This document shows positions 15,001 to 28,541 of a stretch of 64,000 nucleotides of DNA, piece by piece. Every line of letters starts with the position of its first letter. Positions within the stretch are counted from its first letter, which is position 1. The stretch is from Bugulina stolonifera (Eukaryota; Bryozoa; Gymnolaemata; Cheilostomatida; Bugulidae). The notes beneath the pieces are model-generated. The model was not told where the DNA came from. It made no database searches and saw only the letters and a program-made list of their open reading frames with translations. The stretch covers positions 9,197,501 to 9,261,500 of the forward strand of contig OW285192.1 in assembly GCA_935421135.1 (NCBI GenBank), given 5' to 3'. Both the position numbers and the translations under genes were made by a program.

Positions 15001-15231
15001 TAATTTTTCATTTCATAATGTTTTTGTTTTCCTTTGTCAACTGTTTTTAAAATGGTGAGTCATATCCAAGGACATTTGTAGCAAAGTTATCTTCTCCCTT
15101 TCGTTTCATCGTCATTAATAGAGCTACAGAATGGCCATATTTGGCAGCAGAGTTGTACGAACGAAAGAGTACTTACAGCTTTGACAGACGATGTATATCC
15201 ATATACAATCAAGGTACTTCCTTTTATCCAT
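11..15231 (-). CDS. Five-repeat single-pass cadherin, 17 exons
   Basis: A calcium-dependent adhesion-type membrane protein of about 700 residues. Exons in transcript order: 15231-15177, 13942-13859, 13399-13200, 13034-12948, 11147-11049, 10552-10445, 10216-10073, 9270-9094, 8432-8259, 7391-7368 (24-nt microexon, EGDFFGHQ), 6382-6315, 5432-5339, 4792-4664, 1651-1584, 1350-1196, 701-557, 302-11. All junctions are GT-AG and in phase. Residues 1-26 are a signal peptide with a basic start. Five EC repeats end at DVNDFPPKF (~122), DADDLSPEF (~236), PTNGNAPQF (~339, acidic residues lost), NDNDHNPEF (~450) and before the membrane span (~578-602). Repeat 5 carries AIDKDAPED and LDYE-like signatures occur upstream. 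The ~97-residue tail is Ser/Thr-rich with FDNPY; I see no catenin-binding region. The tail either stops at 13-11 or splices at 68-67 (GTTAGT) to an exon outside the window. It is not a classical cadherin, and I assign no named subfamily. Confidence 0.9.
785..875 (+). repeat. Dispersed repeat copy 1 (seed of minisatellite)
   Basis: This intronic segment reads CAATGAGCAGTTCTGGTGTG, then AGCGGATTGAT, CCTACATTCAACAG and one ATGCATGCATGTACCTACTACC unit (given here in parts). The same order of blocks occurs at 1832-1950, directly in front of the minisatellite, where an extra ~24 bp is present in the middle. A shorter trace (GTGAAGCGGATT) occurs near 6080. I infer a dispersed element whose 3' ATGCATGC subunit was amplified in the second copy. 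Confidence 0.6.
875..915. repeat. Perfect 17-bp hairpin
   Basis: AGAAGATAACTTTATAC (875-891) is followed by a 7-nt loop and its exact reverse complement (899-915). It abuts dispersed repeat copy 1 and lies in the intron between the last extracellular exon and the membrane-span exon of the cadherin. The arms carry the GAAGATAACT core that recurs widely in the window. Confidence 0.85.
1832..3829 (+). repeat. Minisatellite array with 650-bp higher-order duplication
   Basis: After a lead-in copy of the dispersed repeat (1832-1904), about 1.9 kb of tandem units runs to about 3829. Two alternating units are visible: about 26 nt (TGTAGCTACTACCAACAATG plus CATGCC) and about 32 nt (the same with an extra TGTACA). 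Variants have ACCATC for ACCAAC or ACATGTCTG. About 1925-2540 is repeated almost exactly 650 bp later (2575-3190). Shorter partial copies recur: the marker ACATGTCTG falls near 2341, 2991, 3461 and 3661. The array lies wholly within the cadherin intron 1652-4663. It has no unique spacers and so is not a CRISPR array. Confidence 0.95.
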
Positions 15232-18200
15232 TGTCACTGACTCTCCTTAGCTAAAGATCATCTGATATTTTGGGCTTATCCTACAAGAATATCTTTTGTT
15301 ACAATCGGTAGTCAAATTTCACAAGTCAATGTTTTACTACCAAAACATAGATAAATATTTCACTAGACATACAGATATATGTGTGTTCAATATCAGCTGT
15401 TACTAGCACTCCCACCATATGAATCATATACCAGTAGTATACCCTTCACCTTTATGAGACTTATCATGTTTTTCAAATGAAATACAATGTACTCGTACAT
15501 GCAGACTTATCATTGAAATTTCCATCTGTATCTAAAAACTTTGGAATTTGCAGGTAAATTTAGCATCTATGTGCATGGAAGTGCATGAGCTACACACACT
15601 TGGTATATTATCTAAACTATAGTGCCTATTCGTTTTGAACTCATCCAAGCTCATATTCACAGGGACTCTAAGAATGGACGGCCTAATTAAAACCGCGATT
15701 AAAATTATACATGCAATTTATGTGTGTATTAAGTAACTGGTGTTTAAGAGAAATATTGTTCAAGTATTTAGAATGTTTACCAAAAAGCTTTGAAAGCATG
15801 CCAATTTGTGAAAATGAGGTGAGTAAACTAAACTTAGCGAAAAACAAAAGACGCCAAATCAGAGAAATACTCATGTGTATACATGAAATGTAATTGAATC
15901 AGACTGTATTATTTTACATGTAATGCAAGAGTTATTAGTTTTGCTTTAATTATCAGGATGTAGACAATCTCATCACGATCAGTTTATCACATTATCTAAT
16001 GACTGCATGTACGACAGCAGCGTGTTGGCAGCGTGTCATGGTATGATGAAAGTGAAACGATGATTGAAACATTCGGACGAGAGCTACTCATATTAACCTC
16101 AACTAGACTAAATGCCCCAAGAGATTCCAGTGTGTGCTATAAATAGAAACCTGGATGGTGTTTAGAACAAACCGCTCTTATCTGACTGACATACCAGATT
16201 TAAGGAAACAGGATTAGTTGTCTTGTAAAGGATTAAAGAATTATCATATTTCATACTGCAGTTTGTTTGAAGATGCTCATTTGTTATAAAAAACTGGGAA
16301 AAAGAGATAATAATGTTGGCTTTAATTAGCACTTCCTGACTCTAGTGTTAGTTAGATAACTATCTTTCTTTTTGGCCTCCTAATTGGAAAGCTTATCAGA
16401 GCATCATATCAGTAGCCGTTAGATTTTACTATTTTAATTATTATTTTCTGAGTGAAACATGAAGCCTGACACTTGCCAATCTACTAGATAAGACTAATTA
16501 CAATATTCAGAACTGGGGCTACAATTTCCATAATTTAGCTTCTGAATTATTATGTATTATCTATTTGTGCAATCTGAAAGTCTAATTAAACATCTGCTAT
16601 AGTCAAGCCTTTGACTTATACTTTTTATTTGTATTATAAGTTTAAAAGGCCTGCAGGGATCTCTTCACAGACATTATTTACAGACTGGATAATCTTTGGC
16701 TTGGTATGCTAATGGGTTGACTGTTGACTAAACAGGCTCTAACTTTGTAGTAAAGATTTAGCGGGTTTATAAGGATGCAATAAGGAAAACATTTAAATAT
16801 TTACCTTCTTTATACACTTAATAGACATATTAACAGGTCATTTGTTAGATTGCATGTAGACTTAACACTTTCAGCAAGTGGTTGAAACAACAATATACAG
16901 TATAACTTCACATCTACTTTGACTACATCTTGTCTATAAATCACAAATTCTAGTGGTCTCAGGCAATACTTGACCTTAGGCTGTGATCTTCGCAATACTT
17001 GATCTTAGACTGTGATCTTTGCAATACTGTGGGAGTTTCAAGATTCAGAATGCAAGGCCCAGACAAAGAAAGAATTTTCTTCCATTTACCAAAGGATTAA
17101 AAGGATTAAAAGTTAGGTATGCCCTACAGGCGACAAATAATACGGAACAAGTGTGGCATTATAAATGCCTGTAAAACAATATAATCAATGCATACTATTG
17201 CGGTGAAATAATACTCCGCATATATAATGTTGTAACAGTTACATTTGGGTGGTGTGTATGTAGATGAGGGTCAGTTGGCAGTATTTGAAATAAATTAGCA
17301 AATAAATAAGCTGTAATGTATCCCAAAATTCTCACACTCCTTGAACACAAACTATTTGGAGGGAAGCACTACCCTCCCTCTATAAATTGATGAGTGAAAA
17401 CAAGACCACAGGCTATAGATGATTTAGCAATAGGCCATACTCCCGTGGGGATGTTTCACAGAAGATGGTTTACAGGTTAGGGAGGCTACACTCTGTTATA
17501 ATTACTGTCGTACCAGGTTGTATAATCCATCAGACCTCTCATTGACTAAACTATTGAGGGAGGTGCGTATCTGTCACCGATAATTCAGTTGCTAATTTAT
17601 TACTTTAATAAACAATTAAAAATATTGTCAAAATAATTTTCACCCACCTGAGGTGTGATTCAAACGAGCAAACACATCACACATGCAGCCAATATTATAT
17701 CTATTCAATCAAGCCGTACCGAGTACATTCATGTACTTTAGAAGTAGAGCAATACAACCATGTAGACTATAATAAGTATTGGTGTAGGAGATATCTAAAC
17801 TGTATTATTTATAGTATTACTGCATTGCTGTATTATTGCATTACTGTATTACATGTATTATGCATTGTAGGTCTACATATCATGTTGAAGCATCAAAGTG
17901 CTCTATAACAACAAATAACTCAACTTACTTTGTACATATATTCTGGTAAATGTAGACGTAAATAGCGCTGTCGTTGTCCGCTAGTTGTACACTTTAGGTC
18001 TATGAGGTGTGTGGCGAAAATACCTGACTTAATATATTATTGTATTGTTAAATAACTACAACACTACTCACGTTTGCATTGTTATACAATCCACATAGAA
18101 ATTGTAAAAACTTCTTGTGCTTTCGACTTCCTATATACATGTACGCCTGCCAATATATGCATGCAATCTACTGTATGTAACTTAGATTCCGCAAAACAAT

Positions 18201-18299
18201 AAAATTATATAACAACACCATTTAATCCATGTTTACTGGAGCCAAGTTTGTTTTGACAAACATGTCATGATACTAAGATATAGGCTTAGGAGTACTTAC
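15232..18299. other. Upstream region of cadherin, no gene seen
   Basis: Sequence upstream of the cadherin start codon. The longest open frames are about 60 residues, have low-complexity composition and lack paired splice sites. The cadherin promoter and any 5' untranslated exon should lie here, but I see no element clear enough to name. Confidence 0.5.
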
Positions 18300-18418
18300 C
18301 ACTCTTTCTAACAAACGGAGATGATATTGCAGGATAGTCCAAACTAGAACAGATAATTAGTGTCTCTTCGCTGTCGTCTTGATATAATAGCCTTATTCTC
18401 TCGGTGATATAATTCCTC
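18300..18418 (-). other. Orphan coding-exon-like segment A
   Basis: The minus strand shows acceptor TTTGACAG at the right edge, a 119-nt stretch open in only one frame (39 codons, beginning RNYITERIRLLYQDDSEE) and donor GTAAGTAC at the left edge. The phase is 2 in and 1 out. It would join in frame to cadherin exon 2 or 3, so it might be an alternative upstream exon, but the product would lack the signal peptide and I recognise no domain. It could also belong to an unrelated gene or be chance. Confidence 0.3.
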
Positions 18419-21104
18419 CTGTCAAATGAGTAAAATTAGCAAATAAACATACATGTGAAGCATCAAGCCTTACGTTACTGAATAACACTAGATATACATG
18501 AGCGTGAATTGTAGTATTGTTGATAGGAAATTATTGAAATTTCATAGGCTAGCTTCACCCATTGTTGCTCACACTGATTTCCAGACCTGCCATATACTAC
18601 AATAATGGATTAACTGCACAGACCTGTCAAGTGGATCAAATACAATCGCTATTTATTGTGTTATAATAATATACTGCAATTGTGAACATGTCAAACAACA
18701 TTGTTATTCTCCAAATGCATTATGAAACTAGACAATCTCCAATAGTTTTGAAATATTATTCTGTAATTTATAATGTTAACAAATACATTCACTCAAAAGG
18801 GATTTGTCTTCATTTAGTTGCACAATATTCAATGCCTTTTAGTAATTAGTACAAATTGAAGTATTATATGAAACTATGTACATTTATATTTTCATCACAA
18901 TTATAATTACATGTAATCGCTTACATTAATATAAATATACATCTAGCATTGCAATGTCAACAGTGTCCATTTTAATGCGCAAGCTAGTATGCAGAAAGAA
19001 AATATACTATGTATTACATCAGATTATAATTTTTGATGTTAGTTTTTTGCAAGGATGTTTCAACTTGCCTATAAAGCAGTCAGGAACTCGATTTCAAAAA
19101 CATGAAAATAGCCCATCCCCATCTGGGGTTTGAAACCGACGTCTCTACAGCACTCAATCGCCCAGCACAGTGAACAGTTATAGGTAATTTGTAACAATAA
19201 AGTCTGTAGGTACCAGAGGTTTATTACCAACTCTGAGATAGTTCAAATGATGCTTGCAAAGCTAGTAAGAATTAGTGCATTGTCTTTACTTTTATTATTT
19301 GAAATTATTTATGCTCAACAGGGTAGGTCAGTGTAATGCCAGATGTGATTAATGAAGCCAATCAATTTTATGAGATTCTGATTTTATAGTCTCTTGTACT
19401 GAAGGAGGGAGGGTTGTCCCACCTCCTATATACTGTGACAAGATATGCTCCACCCTATATTATAGTCAGTAGCTACTGGCTGCAGGTATGTGGCAGTTTA
19501 CCTGCATAAGATCATAGATTCATAGTACACTAGTGGATTCACATTTAATAACACAACTTATTTTAATGATATTGTGATTTAGCTTATGTTCGCTGAAGAT
19601 AAAACACTTGTAAAATATACATTGTACATGCATGAACCATGTGACCGACACTATTCTTTTTCTAATAAAATTCAGAGCTATAAGTACATGTATATATAGG
19701 GCTATAAGTATAATACAGGCAAGTAGTAGTAGTACATAGATAATATAATACACCAAAGTACAATAGTGCATGTACAGTTAAAACTGCAGCAATTAGTATA
19801 GTTTAGTTAGACAGTATATTGAGAGAAGATAACTTCCCAGACCCAATATTCGCATACTCATGAAAACAACCAACCGGTAACGTAAAGGTTATTTTTCTAC
19901 TTATTAGTCAAAGAGACGAGAGATGAGCAGGAGAGGAAATCAATTTTTCCCTCTAAGCAGAATGTTCCTCTGGAAAACAATAACATTGTAGCACAGATGG
20001 ACAGTTTGATGTGCATAACTTGAAGAGCATACATCCGATTCATGTATATACATATAAGATTCAATTATGCCACTAGTGTACTATAGTTATAATGAATATC
20101 TGCCAACACTACACAAAAATGAAATAACAATATTTCTGCCAAAAACTGCTGTTTTCCATAAATCTTCTCAAAAACTTGTGAAACTTGTTTGAGAGCCAAG
20201 AACTGAAGATGGTAAAGTATAAATAAGCAGCTACATAAGCTCTACCATGGCTAAGTACAATCAGCCTAACCCCATAGCAATCATAATAATTTATCTGTAA
20301 TGTAATTACGGCTATGGTTATGTCAACCATTTCCTCATTAAATAAAACAATGAATATTGGTGTATAGAATTCTGAATAAATCTAAAAATATACTAGCATC
20401 GTATCCTGATGTAACAGGCTCCTCCCAAATGTCACTATCACACAAACCTTCCTACGAAGTAGCGGAGAATTTGCATTAAATTGACAAAAATATGCAGTTT
20501 ATCTACCATAAATTAACATAAATATGTAAATCTACACATTACATATTCAGTTATAAAAATATCTATTGTATAGGAGATAAGCTACTACTAGATGTTGTGT
20601 TTTTGGCAGATGAAAGAGGGCACTGTGTGAGGGCAGAGTTGATCAACCAGAACACATTTGGGCCATTTTACGGCATCGATATCACCTAGTTCAACCTAGT
20701 GGCCAACTAGTTAGCTCATTGAACATATATTATTGTATAAAAATCCAGATAAATACAGATAAATAACCTGAGTTCCCGGGTAGCCTATAGGGGAGCCCTA
20801 TTAGGGGTCTCATAAACAAAACCTTATATGCTGAGGTATACTACTCGTAAGTGTATGGGCCTTGTATTCTGTTGAATATACATTATTTACCTTACACAAA
20901 TGGATGCGTTTGGAGCAATTATTGATGGCGATCCTGTGGAATGTCTTTGAACTGCTTATCATTATTGTTAAAAATATGGAGTAACAAGACAGATCAATGT
21001 TGACCATTGATTTCATTCTGCTGACTTATCAGCTGTAGCCTTAGCTGGGAAGGGTCCATTTGCTAAAACCCTAAGACGATCCTAGATGTGCATAGATGAC
21101 TTAC
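18419..21104. other. No gene seen
   Basis: An AT-rich stretch between the two orphan exon-like segments. A copy of the recurrent AGAGAAGATAACTTCC motif sits near 19820. A further short open segment with an acceptor-like CTTCGTAG lies near 20390-20460 on the minus strand, but it does not connect in phase to either neighbour. Confidence 0.4.
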
Positions 21105-21171
21105 AAATAAACTCAGGTATTAGGAGATCAGTGTTCATGTAGATGACGCTGACATCAGCAGTTTTACAATC
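21105..21171 (-). other. Orphan coding-exon-like segment B
   Basis: The minus strand shows a good acceptor (GTTCCTTCTGCAG), 67 nt open in one frame only (22 codons beginning DCKTADVSVIYMN) and donor GTAAGTCATC. It ends in phase 1. Joining it directly to segment A creates a TGA at the junction, so the two are not adjacent exons. It is in phase with cadherin exon 2. No domain is recognised. Confidence 0.25.
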
Positions 21172-24100
21172 CTGCAGAAGGAACGCCATTTCCTACCAAC
21201 TAATTATTTGTGCAGAAGAAAAGAATAGAACAGACTGCTAATCTTATCCCATGCCTTATATAACAGTTGTTTATAATCTACAAATGTGATATGTAATATG
21301 TAATTATTTATGTTAGCACCATTACTAGACAACATGACAACTGACACAGTAGAAGATGCATTATACTTACTAAATCATCCAGGAGTCCTGAGTGCTTACA
21401 GGATATTGACAACTGTTTACTGTATACTGTCAACAGTTATAAACGCTTACATAAGATGAGACTAAGAAACTCCTATATTCTTGGTAAATAAAATGGTGCG
21501 TTATAACAGCCACCCTAAAGTTATGTGAATACTCTAGTTTTGAAACTCTGCAAATATTTATGAGCGGAACGCTAGTTTAGGATATTATTTTGTATCAAGC
21601 AGCTTTACATCTGATGTAGAGTAGGCTAAATCTAAGAAAATTGTGCAATGCGTACATGGCCAGATTTCTAGATAGAATATAATGAACAAGGTTGGGTACT
21701 AGCAAAATTCATAAAAGTTTAAACTCTCAAAAACTTTCTGTTTGTAGGGTGGCCAGTTTGTTTACCAGTTCGCTCATATATGCCACCTGTATTTTCATAT
21801 ACATGTATATTTAGTATTCATAACAGAATGACTACACCAGAGAGAGTCAGAATGAAATGAAAAGAGAAAGACGCCGTTGAATCATCAACGTACACATTTT
21901 GTAAATGCATTATCTATTTTCTTTTCTTTGGTATTATTATTTAAACTTATCTAATGCTACTTAAGTAGTTTAAATCTGAATAGTGACTCTTTGAATTTGT
22001 TCAGCAGGTACTACTTGGTTAAAATATCTAACACACTAGTGATAGGAGCTTCTACTCATTGCCGCTGTATTTATATTCAATTCATAAACTTGATTACAGT
22101 TTACTGTGAAAGAAACAATATTATTTACTTTCTATTTTCACAGAAGCAAGCTTTGGGCCTCTTCTTTCTTTACTGCTTTCATCTACATTATAAGCAATAG
22201 CCTTAGTTCCCAAGAATTAATTTGCCATTTTATTGCATCAATCACCTGATTTTATGCATTCGCAGAACTCAGGCTATCTAAGATATAGCCCAGGCAGATA
22301 GATGTAAGCATACTACTATTTGCAAGAAACATATTAACACTTACATGCTCTTTCACTTCAAACAATTCAAACCTTCTCAAGTATAGCAAATAATGTTTGT
22401 TTATCATCACATTAATAAAATATTATAGAATTACTGAGAAGTTGTCCCCTGCTGTATAACCATGGTTATACTGTGCACTGGTGACCAGTTCACAGCGTTA
22501 TTTAACATTCTGTATTTCCTTTTGCTTCAAGTTCCCACTCACAAATATGCATGTAATAATAGCCTATGTAATTTATGTAATGCAAAAAACTTAGATTATA
22601 TGAATACGAATGTGTTAATCTATTTTTAAACAAGAAAAATAACGAAAGAGATAATAAACAAGAATACTGAGAAATAGATAGGAATAAAAGCTATAAGTTG
22701 GCTATACATTGTAAGTTGGGATAACAGAAGAAGTTGACAGAAAATATAATTTAAAAAATTCTAATGATAACTTGATAGTTATTTACATGATGCAGTCCTA
22801 GTATTCACTAAAACAAAGGGTTAGACTTGAGATCCAGTATTTTAGTAGGCCTATATACAGGTATAATTCTAGTTACGCACAAATTTATAGAAAGCAATCA
22901 AAGAGAGGGCAACGTTCCATTGCAAGTTACTAGTGAGTAGCATGTTATTCAGAGATGCTATGCTATGAATGTTGTTTTGAAAGATGATAAACCTACAGCA
23001 GATGATTACTATTCAAGTATGCAAGGCAGAATAAGAACCTGGATGCTGAATTTTGATACAGAAGTAAGTGTAGGCCAACAGACAACCACTGCGAACACGG
23101 AACAAGTGAATCTATTAATAAATCTATTATACTCATTAAATGCTATCACAGGCTACTGCAGTCTGATTTATCTACTCTTTGTTCAAAAGCAGAGAGGGAA
23201 GACAACTTCACAAAATCACATAATTGTGCGTTGTAAAATGTGATTAAACTGGGCTGATAACTCCTTGGTTACTATTTCAGTTATAAGAATGTTACAACAA
23301 GAGTATTTAAATGGTTTAAAGTTCAAACTAATATAATTTTAGTGTTTAAGGCCAGACATTAGTGGCTTTCCATGATCGGGCTAATCACATGGGGTACTGT
23401 AGAAAACATACATCGTATACATTGTATATCTCTCAAATTAGTAGCAAAACTAACTGCAGCGTGTTTACTGTAACCACTGAGTAGCATTATGTATATTATA
23501 TATTTATTGTACACTATAATATATTGTAAAAATAGTAAATAGAATCATAGAGTCATGAACTCCTAGTCAAAATGTAACTGGGTAAGATTAGCTATATACA
23601 ATATAGTGTAGGAGTATTATTATATAGCATGGTGAATAGAAAGGCTATAGATAGACTGAGTGACTACAGCAACAGACTACACATGTTGTAATGAAGCAGT
23701 TAATCCAATTAATGAATTGGATTAACCTGGTATGCATAATTAATAGATTACCTTACTGATCCAATGCAGCAATATCTAGCAATATACTGCAACATCTACA
23801 GGTTATATACATGTACATGTATAATAACTACACAATACATGTATAATGTATAACTACATAATACATGTACATGACAATTTATTGTAGATAAGTGTAAATA
23901 TAGTATATACATGTAGTATGAAGTACATGATTGTATATGTATATGTATTATGTAGGTTGCTAGACTACTTTCAAGTATACAGAGAGAAATTGTCAAAGCA
24001 ATCCTATGCTCCTAGATGCATTTGAATTTGTATTTCCTTTTCACAGTATTGGTGAGAGCTAAGGTATGACAACTCATTCATGAGAATTGGTTCAGCCAAT

Positions 24101-27100
24101 AACATATTATGGTTTCTTCAACAGGATTGTAAAAACTGTGTGTATGGTATGTAATGAACAGGTGTGCAGATTTACCCTGAGCTATTCACATACTATGTAC
24201 TATGTAACGTGTAACTTGAAAACAGAGTTGTTCACTCTCAACTTCTGCTTGACTCTCCAAAAATGGCAAGGGGACATTTTATAAAGTGGTTAGTTAATAA
24301 CTGAAATCAATTACATAGTCTTGTCTAGTATTTCGGTGCGATTGCATAATTATGTAGTCCACCTGCTTGTTGAGGACTCCTGAGGAAAATTATAGAGAGG
24401 ATTAAATTTTTCAAAAATTTTCGAATGCAACACAATGCAATGCTAATGTATAAGCGAGGCTATACACAAGAATACACGGCATGTACTTGGGCATAAACTT
24501 GGGCCTACACCCTGTAAGTGGTAGTACCCTGAAGTTGCAAGGGCAGTGTACTCACCATATTTTTTTCACTTGTAGCACTGGACATGATACATGTTTGTAA
24601 TTTTGAGATGTAGAGATCTCAATCGAAAGAGAGAGTCATCAAGTTTGATAGTGTCGTGGTGACCTCAATGAACGGACATTGCACTGCAGCTACAGTTGAA
24701 TTAGTCAGCTACGCTTAATTTACACATTGAAACAAGATGGCTACAAAATGTGTTTTCTAGTATCAATATTTGCTCTCATGAAACCTGACATAGCAGATTT
24801 GAATAGCAACTATTTTTTCCTGATCAGTAAACATGTAGCTACTTGGATTGCACATGTGACCGATAGAGTTATTGATCAGTGATCAATTCAGACATACTAA
24901 ACCTCAAACACCTCTATTATTAGAAAATAAATTTGCAAACACAAAATTATTATCAATATAGACAGGCTGTACAGCATCAACTTTCAATGTGAGAAAAAAT
25001 AAAGTTCTACGTTCATAGACAAAGACATCAGTGGTCAAGGCAGCTCTACTTTCTACCGTCACTGCAGCGGTACTGTTCAGCCTTTTGACTGTAGGCTACC
25101 ATCATATCATAGATAGTTCACTTGTAACTAACAAACTATGGTACATTTAAGGAGAAGCAAACTTATTAAATTATTTGTAAATGCAATGTATATCTGAACC
25201 TTTTACTGTGATACGAAAAACTTCAACAAACAATATTGTAAAAAGCAACAACCTGCTGGTACATATACATGTATGATATTAGGTATTGAACTAGTAATAG
25301 AATGAACTAACATTTCAACCCTGGCAGAGAGTCAATAACAGACACAAAGAAATTTAACTAAGATTAAAGTCAAATAATGCTCACAAAGCCAATGCAGGAT
25401 TAAAGTATGATGATATGAATATCGTTATTAAACCATAAAGTTAATCCTTCAGTGAATAGAGAGATTTGCAAATAGTCAAATATATTTCAAAGAAACCTTA
25501 AATTTTATCTTTGTCCCAAAAGTTGAATTTAAATCCTCAGCCCCTTCACACACCACAACAAGACAACCCCTTACTATAATGCTTTCACAGTACTACTGCT
25601 TGCCATTATGTTATAAAGTTTAATGATGAAAAGTAGTAGCAGACACATTTTGTTTAGCTTTTCTCCATATTTTTCGATAACTGCCCATATACATCAACAT
25701 TGTTTTGCGTTTCTCTGAGAGTGATTACTGGATAGCTATCAAGATACAAAGCGAACAACATGCAGATTTCATCATTAAACTTCACCCACACAACACTATA
25801 CATGTAAAGTTATTTGCACAACGTATTCCTAGCTGGACACTTCAAAGCAGAGATTAAGGTGCAATAATTTTTGCATTTATGCAAATGGATGGTGCCTTGG
25901 CATTCTAGTATCACCCACACAGCATCAGGACAATGTCACTCGCTGCAGAAAGGTAGGATAAAGAAGATCGTAGGGTCATGCAATGGACACACAAGTTTGC
26001 ATGTGGGTTTAGCCAGAGTACCCTTAATTTCTTGGAATATAGGGGGCATTCAAAACCACTTCGCACAGATTGAAGTTTTACTGTCAAGTTGTATGCAGAA
26101 TAGCTTTGACTATCACCTGCAAAACTACAATTTCCCAATTCAATCCCATTGAGAGTTGTGGCTACACGGGAAACCAGTGAGAAAGAACGTCGAGACCTCA
26201 TAAGCATTTCCCATTTTGGGTTGAAAGTAATCAAGACCTACCCTATACCACAACATGACAAAGTACCCACTTATGCAATCGATAATTGTGACTAACAGAT
26301 GTACCAACTTCATCAAAGGTCAAGGTTACATGCAATATACTGTTAATTGTCATTTAAGTTCTATGCAAAGTTTAAATTCGCTGAAGGTCTGAGAGAAATA
26401 CATGTACTTTGCTAGGAATTATGGGTAATAGTTGTCAATAGCATGACCTTCATATTCACAGACTGCAATAATTTGTGGTAATTTATAGACTTAGCACAAA
26501 TAATGACATGATCATTATGGGACCCATCATAACACCCCCTTTCCTGCTCTTTAAAAAGAGGATCTCATAAATCTCCAAAAAGTGATTTGCCAGCTAAAAA
26601 GATTCTTTCAATTAAGAACTACTGCCAATAGCTAAAAGCATCAAGTTAAATAATTATATCTAATTTTCTAATCACATCCTATTAGGATATCAGGTGGCCA
26701 GTGGCCTAGAGGTAATTGCCACCAGTTTAAATTGAATGTTCAAGATGAAATATTGCGCCAAACCACAACTAAGGCTTAATGCTCACAAATTCCACATTTA
26801 CAGTAAATCAACAAAGTTAATATAATTGCTAAAATTATTTTACCTTAATCCTGGCAAATGGCCTTCATTTGGTAATAAAAGTAAACCATTTAGATAAAAT
26901 GTGTTCTACTTTTTAGTTTCTTGGTGTTAGAGCAATCATTCTAATTGTACACTGGCTAGACCTGACTCCCTATACGGCTCATACTTTATACCTAGATGTG
27001 GTAAGCAGGTGTAGACTCACTGGAGATGTGCAAGTGACGCTACAGAAAGTAGCAGGGTTTAGCTTAAAAATGGAATTTCGTTATCTTACAATCAACATCA

Positions 27101-28325
27101 ACAATTTGCACACCACATACAATGTGCATCATAACTACCTAAATGACCTATATCCATAGTTTATATGCTGTATATACATGTACATGCTTTCTCATGTTTT
27201 TTCATTCAGCTCATGCGTGCTAACTTACAATGCTAGCATGTGATGAAATAGCATTTATTGTGGCATTGGCTGAAAGCATTCTTATTCTGTTTTCCAATTT
27301 ATTTGCATCCACCCAACTTTTAAAAAAATAGATATAGACTATTAGTTGACCAGATTCTCTCGCAGGCACAACCGTAATGCGACGCGTGTGTTATTCAGTA
27401 ATGAAAATACGACTTGTTTCAGATGCTATTTTGGTCAGTTTGATATCAACATCATACTACTACTATACAGCGTTCAACTTACCGATATATTGAAGTTTAA
27501 TCCAACGTTTCAGCATAAATCTGTACAAGTTCCACTTATAATCTACAGACTAAAATAGAAATCTCCTTTTAACTTCACTGAATATTCATATAATGATCCA
27601 ACTGTGTAGGCTATTAGTATAGATGTAGCAGTGTACATCATACACATGGTAAGCACACGCTCTCCTCATAGGCTAAGAAACTAATAAAGGAGGGGCTTAA
27701 GACTCCCTTGTTGAAACTTAGTCTAAAGATATTATTTTCTACTCATTGCAATAATATGCTGTATCATCAGCTAGCAAGGATTCTTTATGGCTCAAAATGT
27801 TGGCTTCGGTAATTAATTAGTTCTGAAAGAAAACATAATTTATGACTCGTGGATTCAACATATTCAAGGTTTACAAACTGACGCAGATCAAAAATAATAT
27901 TTTAGGACTTCTTAGAAAATCTACTTGGTTTTGAGATAAAGACTCAAAATAATATTTTGAAAACCATCAATCAAGTTGCATTCTTTACTTTTTGACATGA
28001 GTTTTCTAATAAACTGACTAGAACTCTACACCTACACAGTAGTATAATAAGCATGTTTTCAAGCAAATAAAATGTGGATTTTATTACAATATTCAATAAA
28101 ATATTTGACTTACACATTTAGTACAATTTAGTATAATTATTATAATTTGTGGTGCATGTAATGTATAATTCAGTCTCCAGTGAAATCCGTCTGAACAGTG
28201 TTGAATGCATAAATGATTGGAGTCACAAGCCTGCACCTAGACTAAATTCACATAGCCCTAATACACGCAATTCTAGCCATGGATCTTAACATACTAGGCC
28301 ATTAGCAGTTTCAGTAGTGATGAAA
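21172..28325. other. Gene-poor stretch
   Basis: I find no convincing exon here. Open frames such as those near 22965, 25871 and 25911-26234 lack splice-site support and family resemblance. The block around 25900-26250 is less AT-rich than its surroundings and open on both strands, which may mark a transposon or SINE remnant. TACATGTA-type palindromes are dense near 23800-23960. Confidence 0.4.
23699..23726. repeat. Perfect 12-bp inverted repeat
   Basis: GTTAATCCAATT, a 4-nt loop, then AATTGGATTAAC. It stands alone in gene-poor DNA. No function is inferred. Confidence 0.8.
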
Positions 28326-28541
28326 AACGTGAGCGTGGTGTGAGAATGAAATGGCGTGAGAGAAAAAGAAGACAACTCCAATCAAGGTTACTAACGTTAG
28401 AAATGAAACTCTTGTTTACCCCAACCCCCAATCAAAAGCTTTATTTCCGTCTAGCAACTCTCTAGTATAGGTATTCCAACATTGCTTGGAGTTGTCTTCA
28501 CGGTCTCACATCATTTATCTCTCACGTCACACTCACGTCCT
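28326..28541. mobile_element. Foldback (MITE-like) element, copy 1
   Basis: Arms of about 55 bp (28326-28381 and 28486-28541) are imperfect reverse complements. Both outer parts contain ACGTGAG...GTGAGA and both inner ends contain GAAGACAACTCCAA. The ~104-bp loop includes TTACCCCAACCCCCAA. A related loop and core occur in the foldback at 40879-41046. No coding capacity is seen. Confidence 0.7.

Noticed and set aside
17648..17695. Minus-strand exon with a GCMCDVF stretch and GTGGGTG donor
   Set aside because: The acceptor side (GATTGAATAG) has no pyrimidine tract and the phase does not connect to the other orphan segments.
22965..23243. 92-codon plus-strand open frame with a hydrophobic stretch
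   Set aside because: No splice context, no family resemblance and no neighbouring exons.
25871..26234. Overlapping ~100-codon open frames on both strands
   Set aside because: No splice support, no recognised family, and openness on both strands suggests composition or a repeat remnant.
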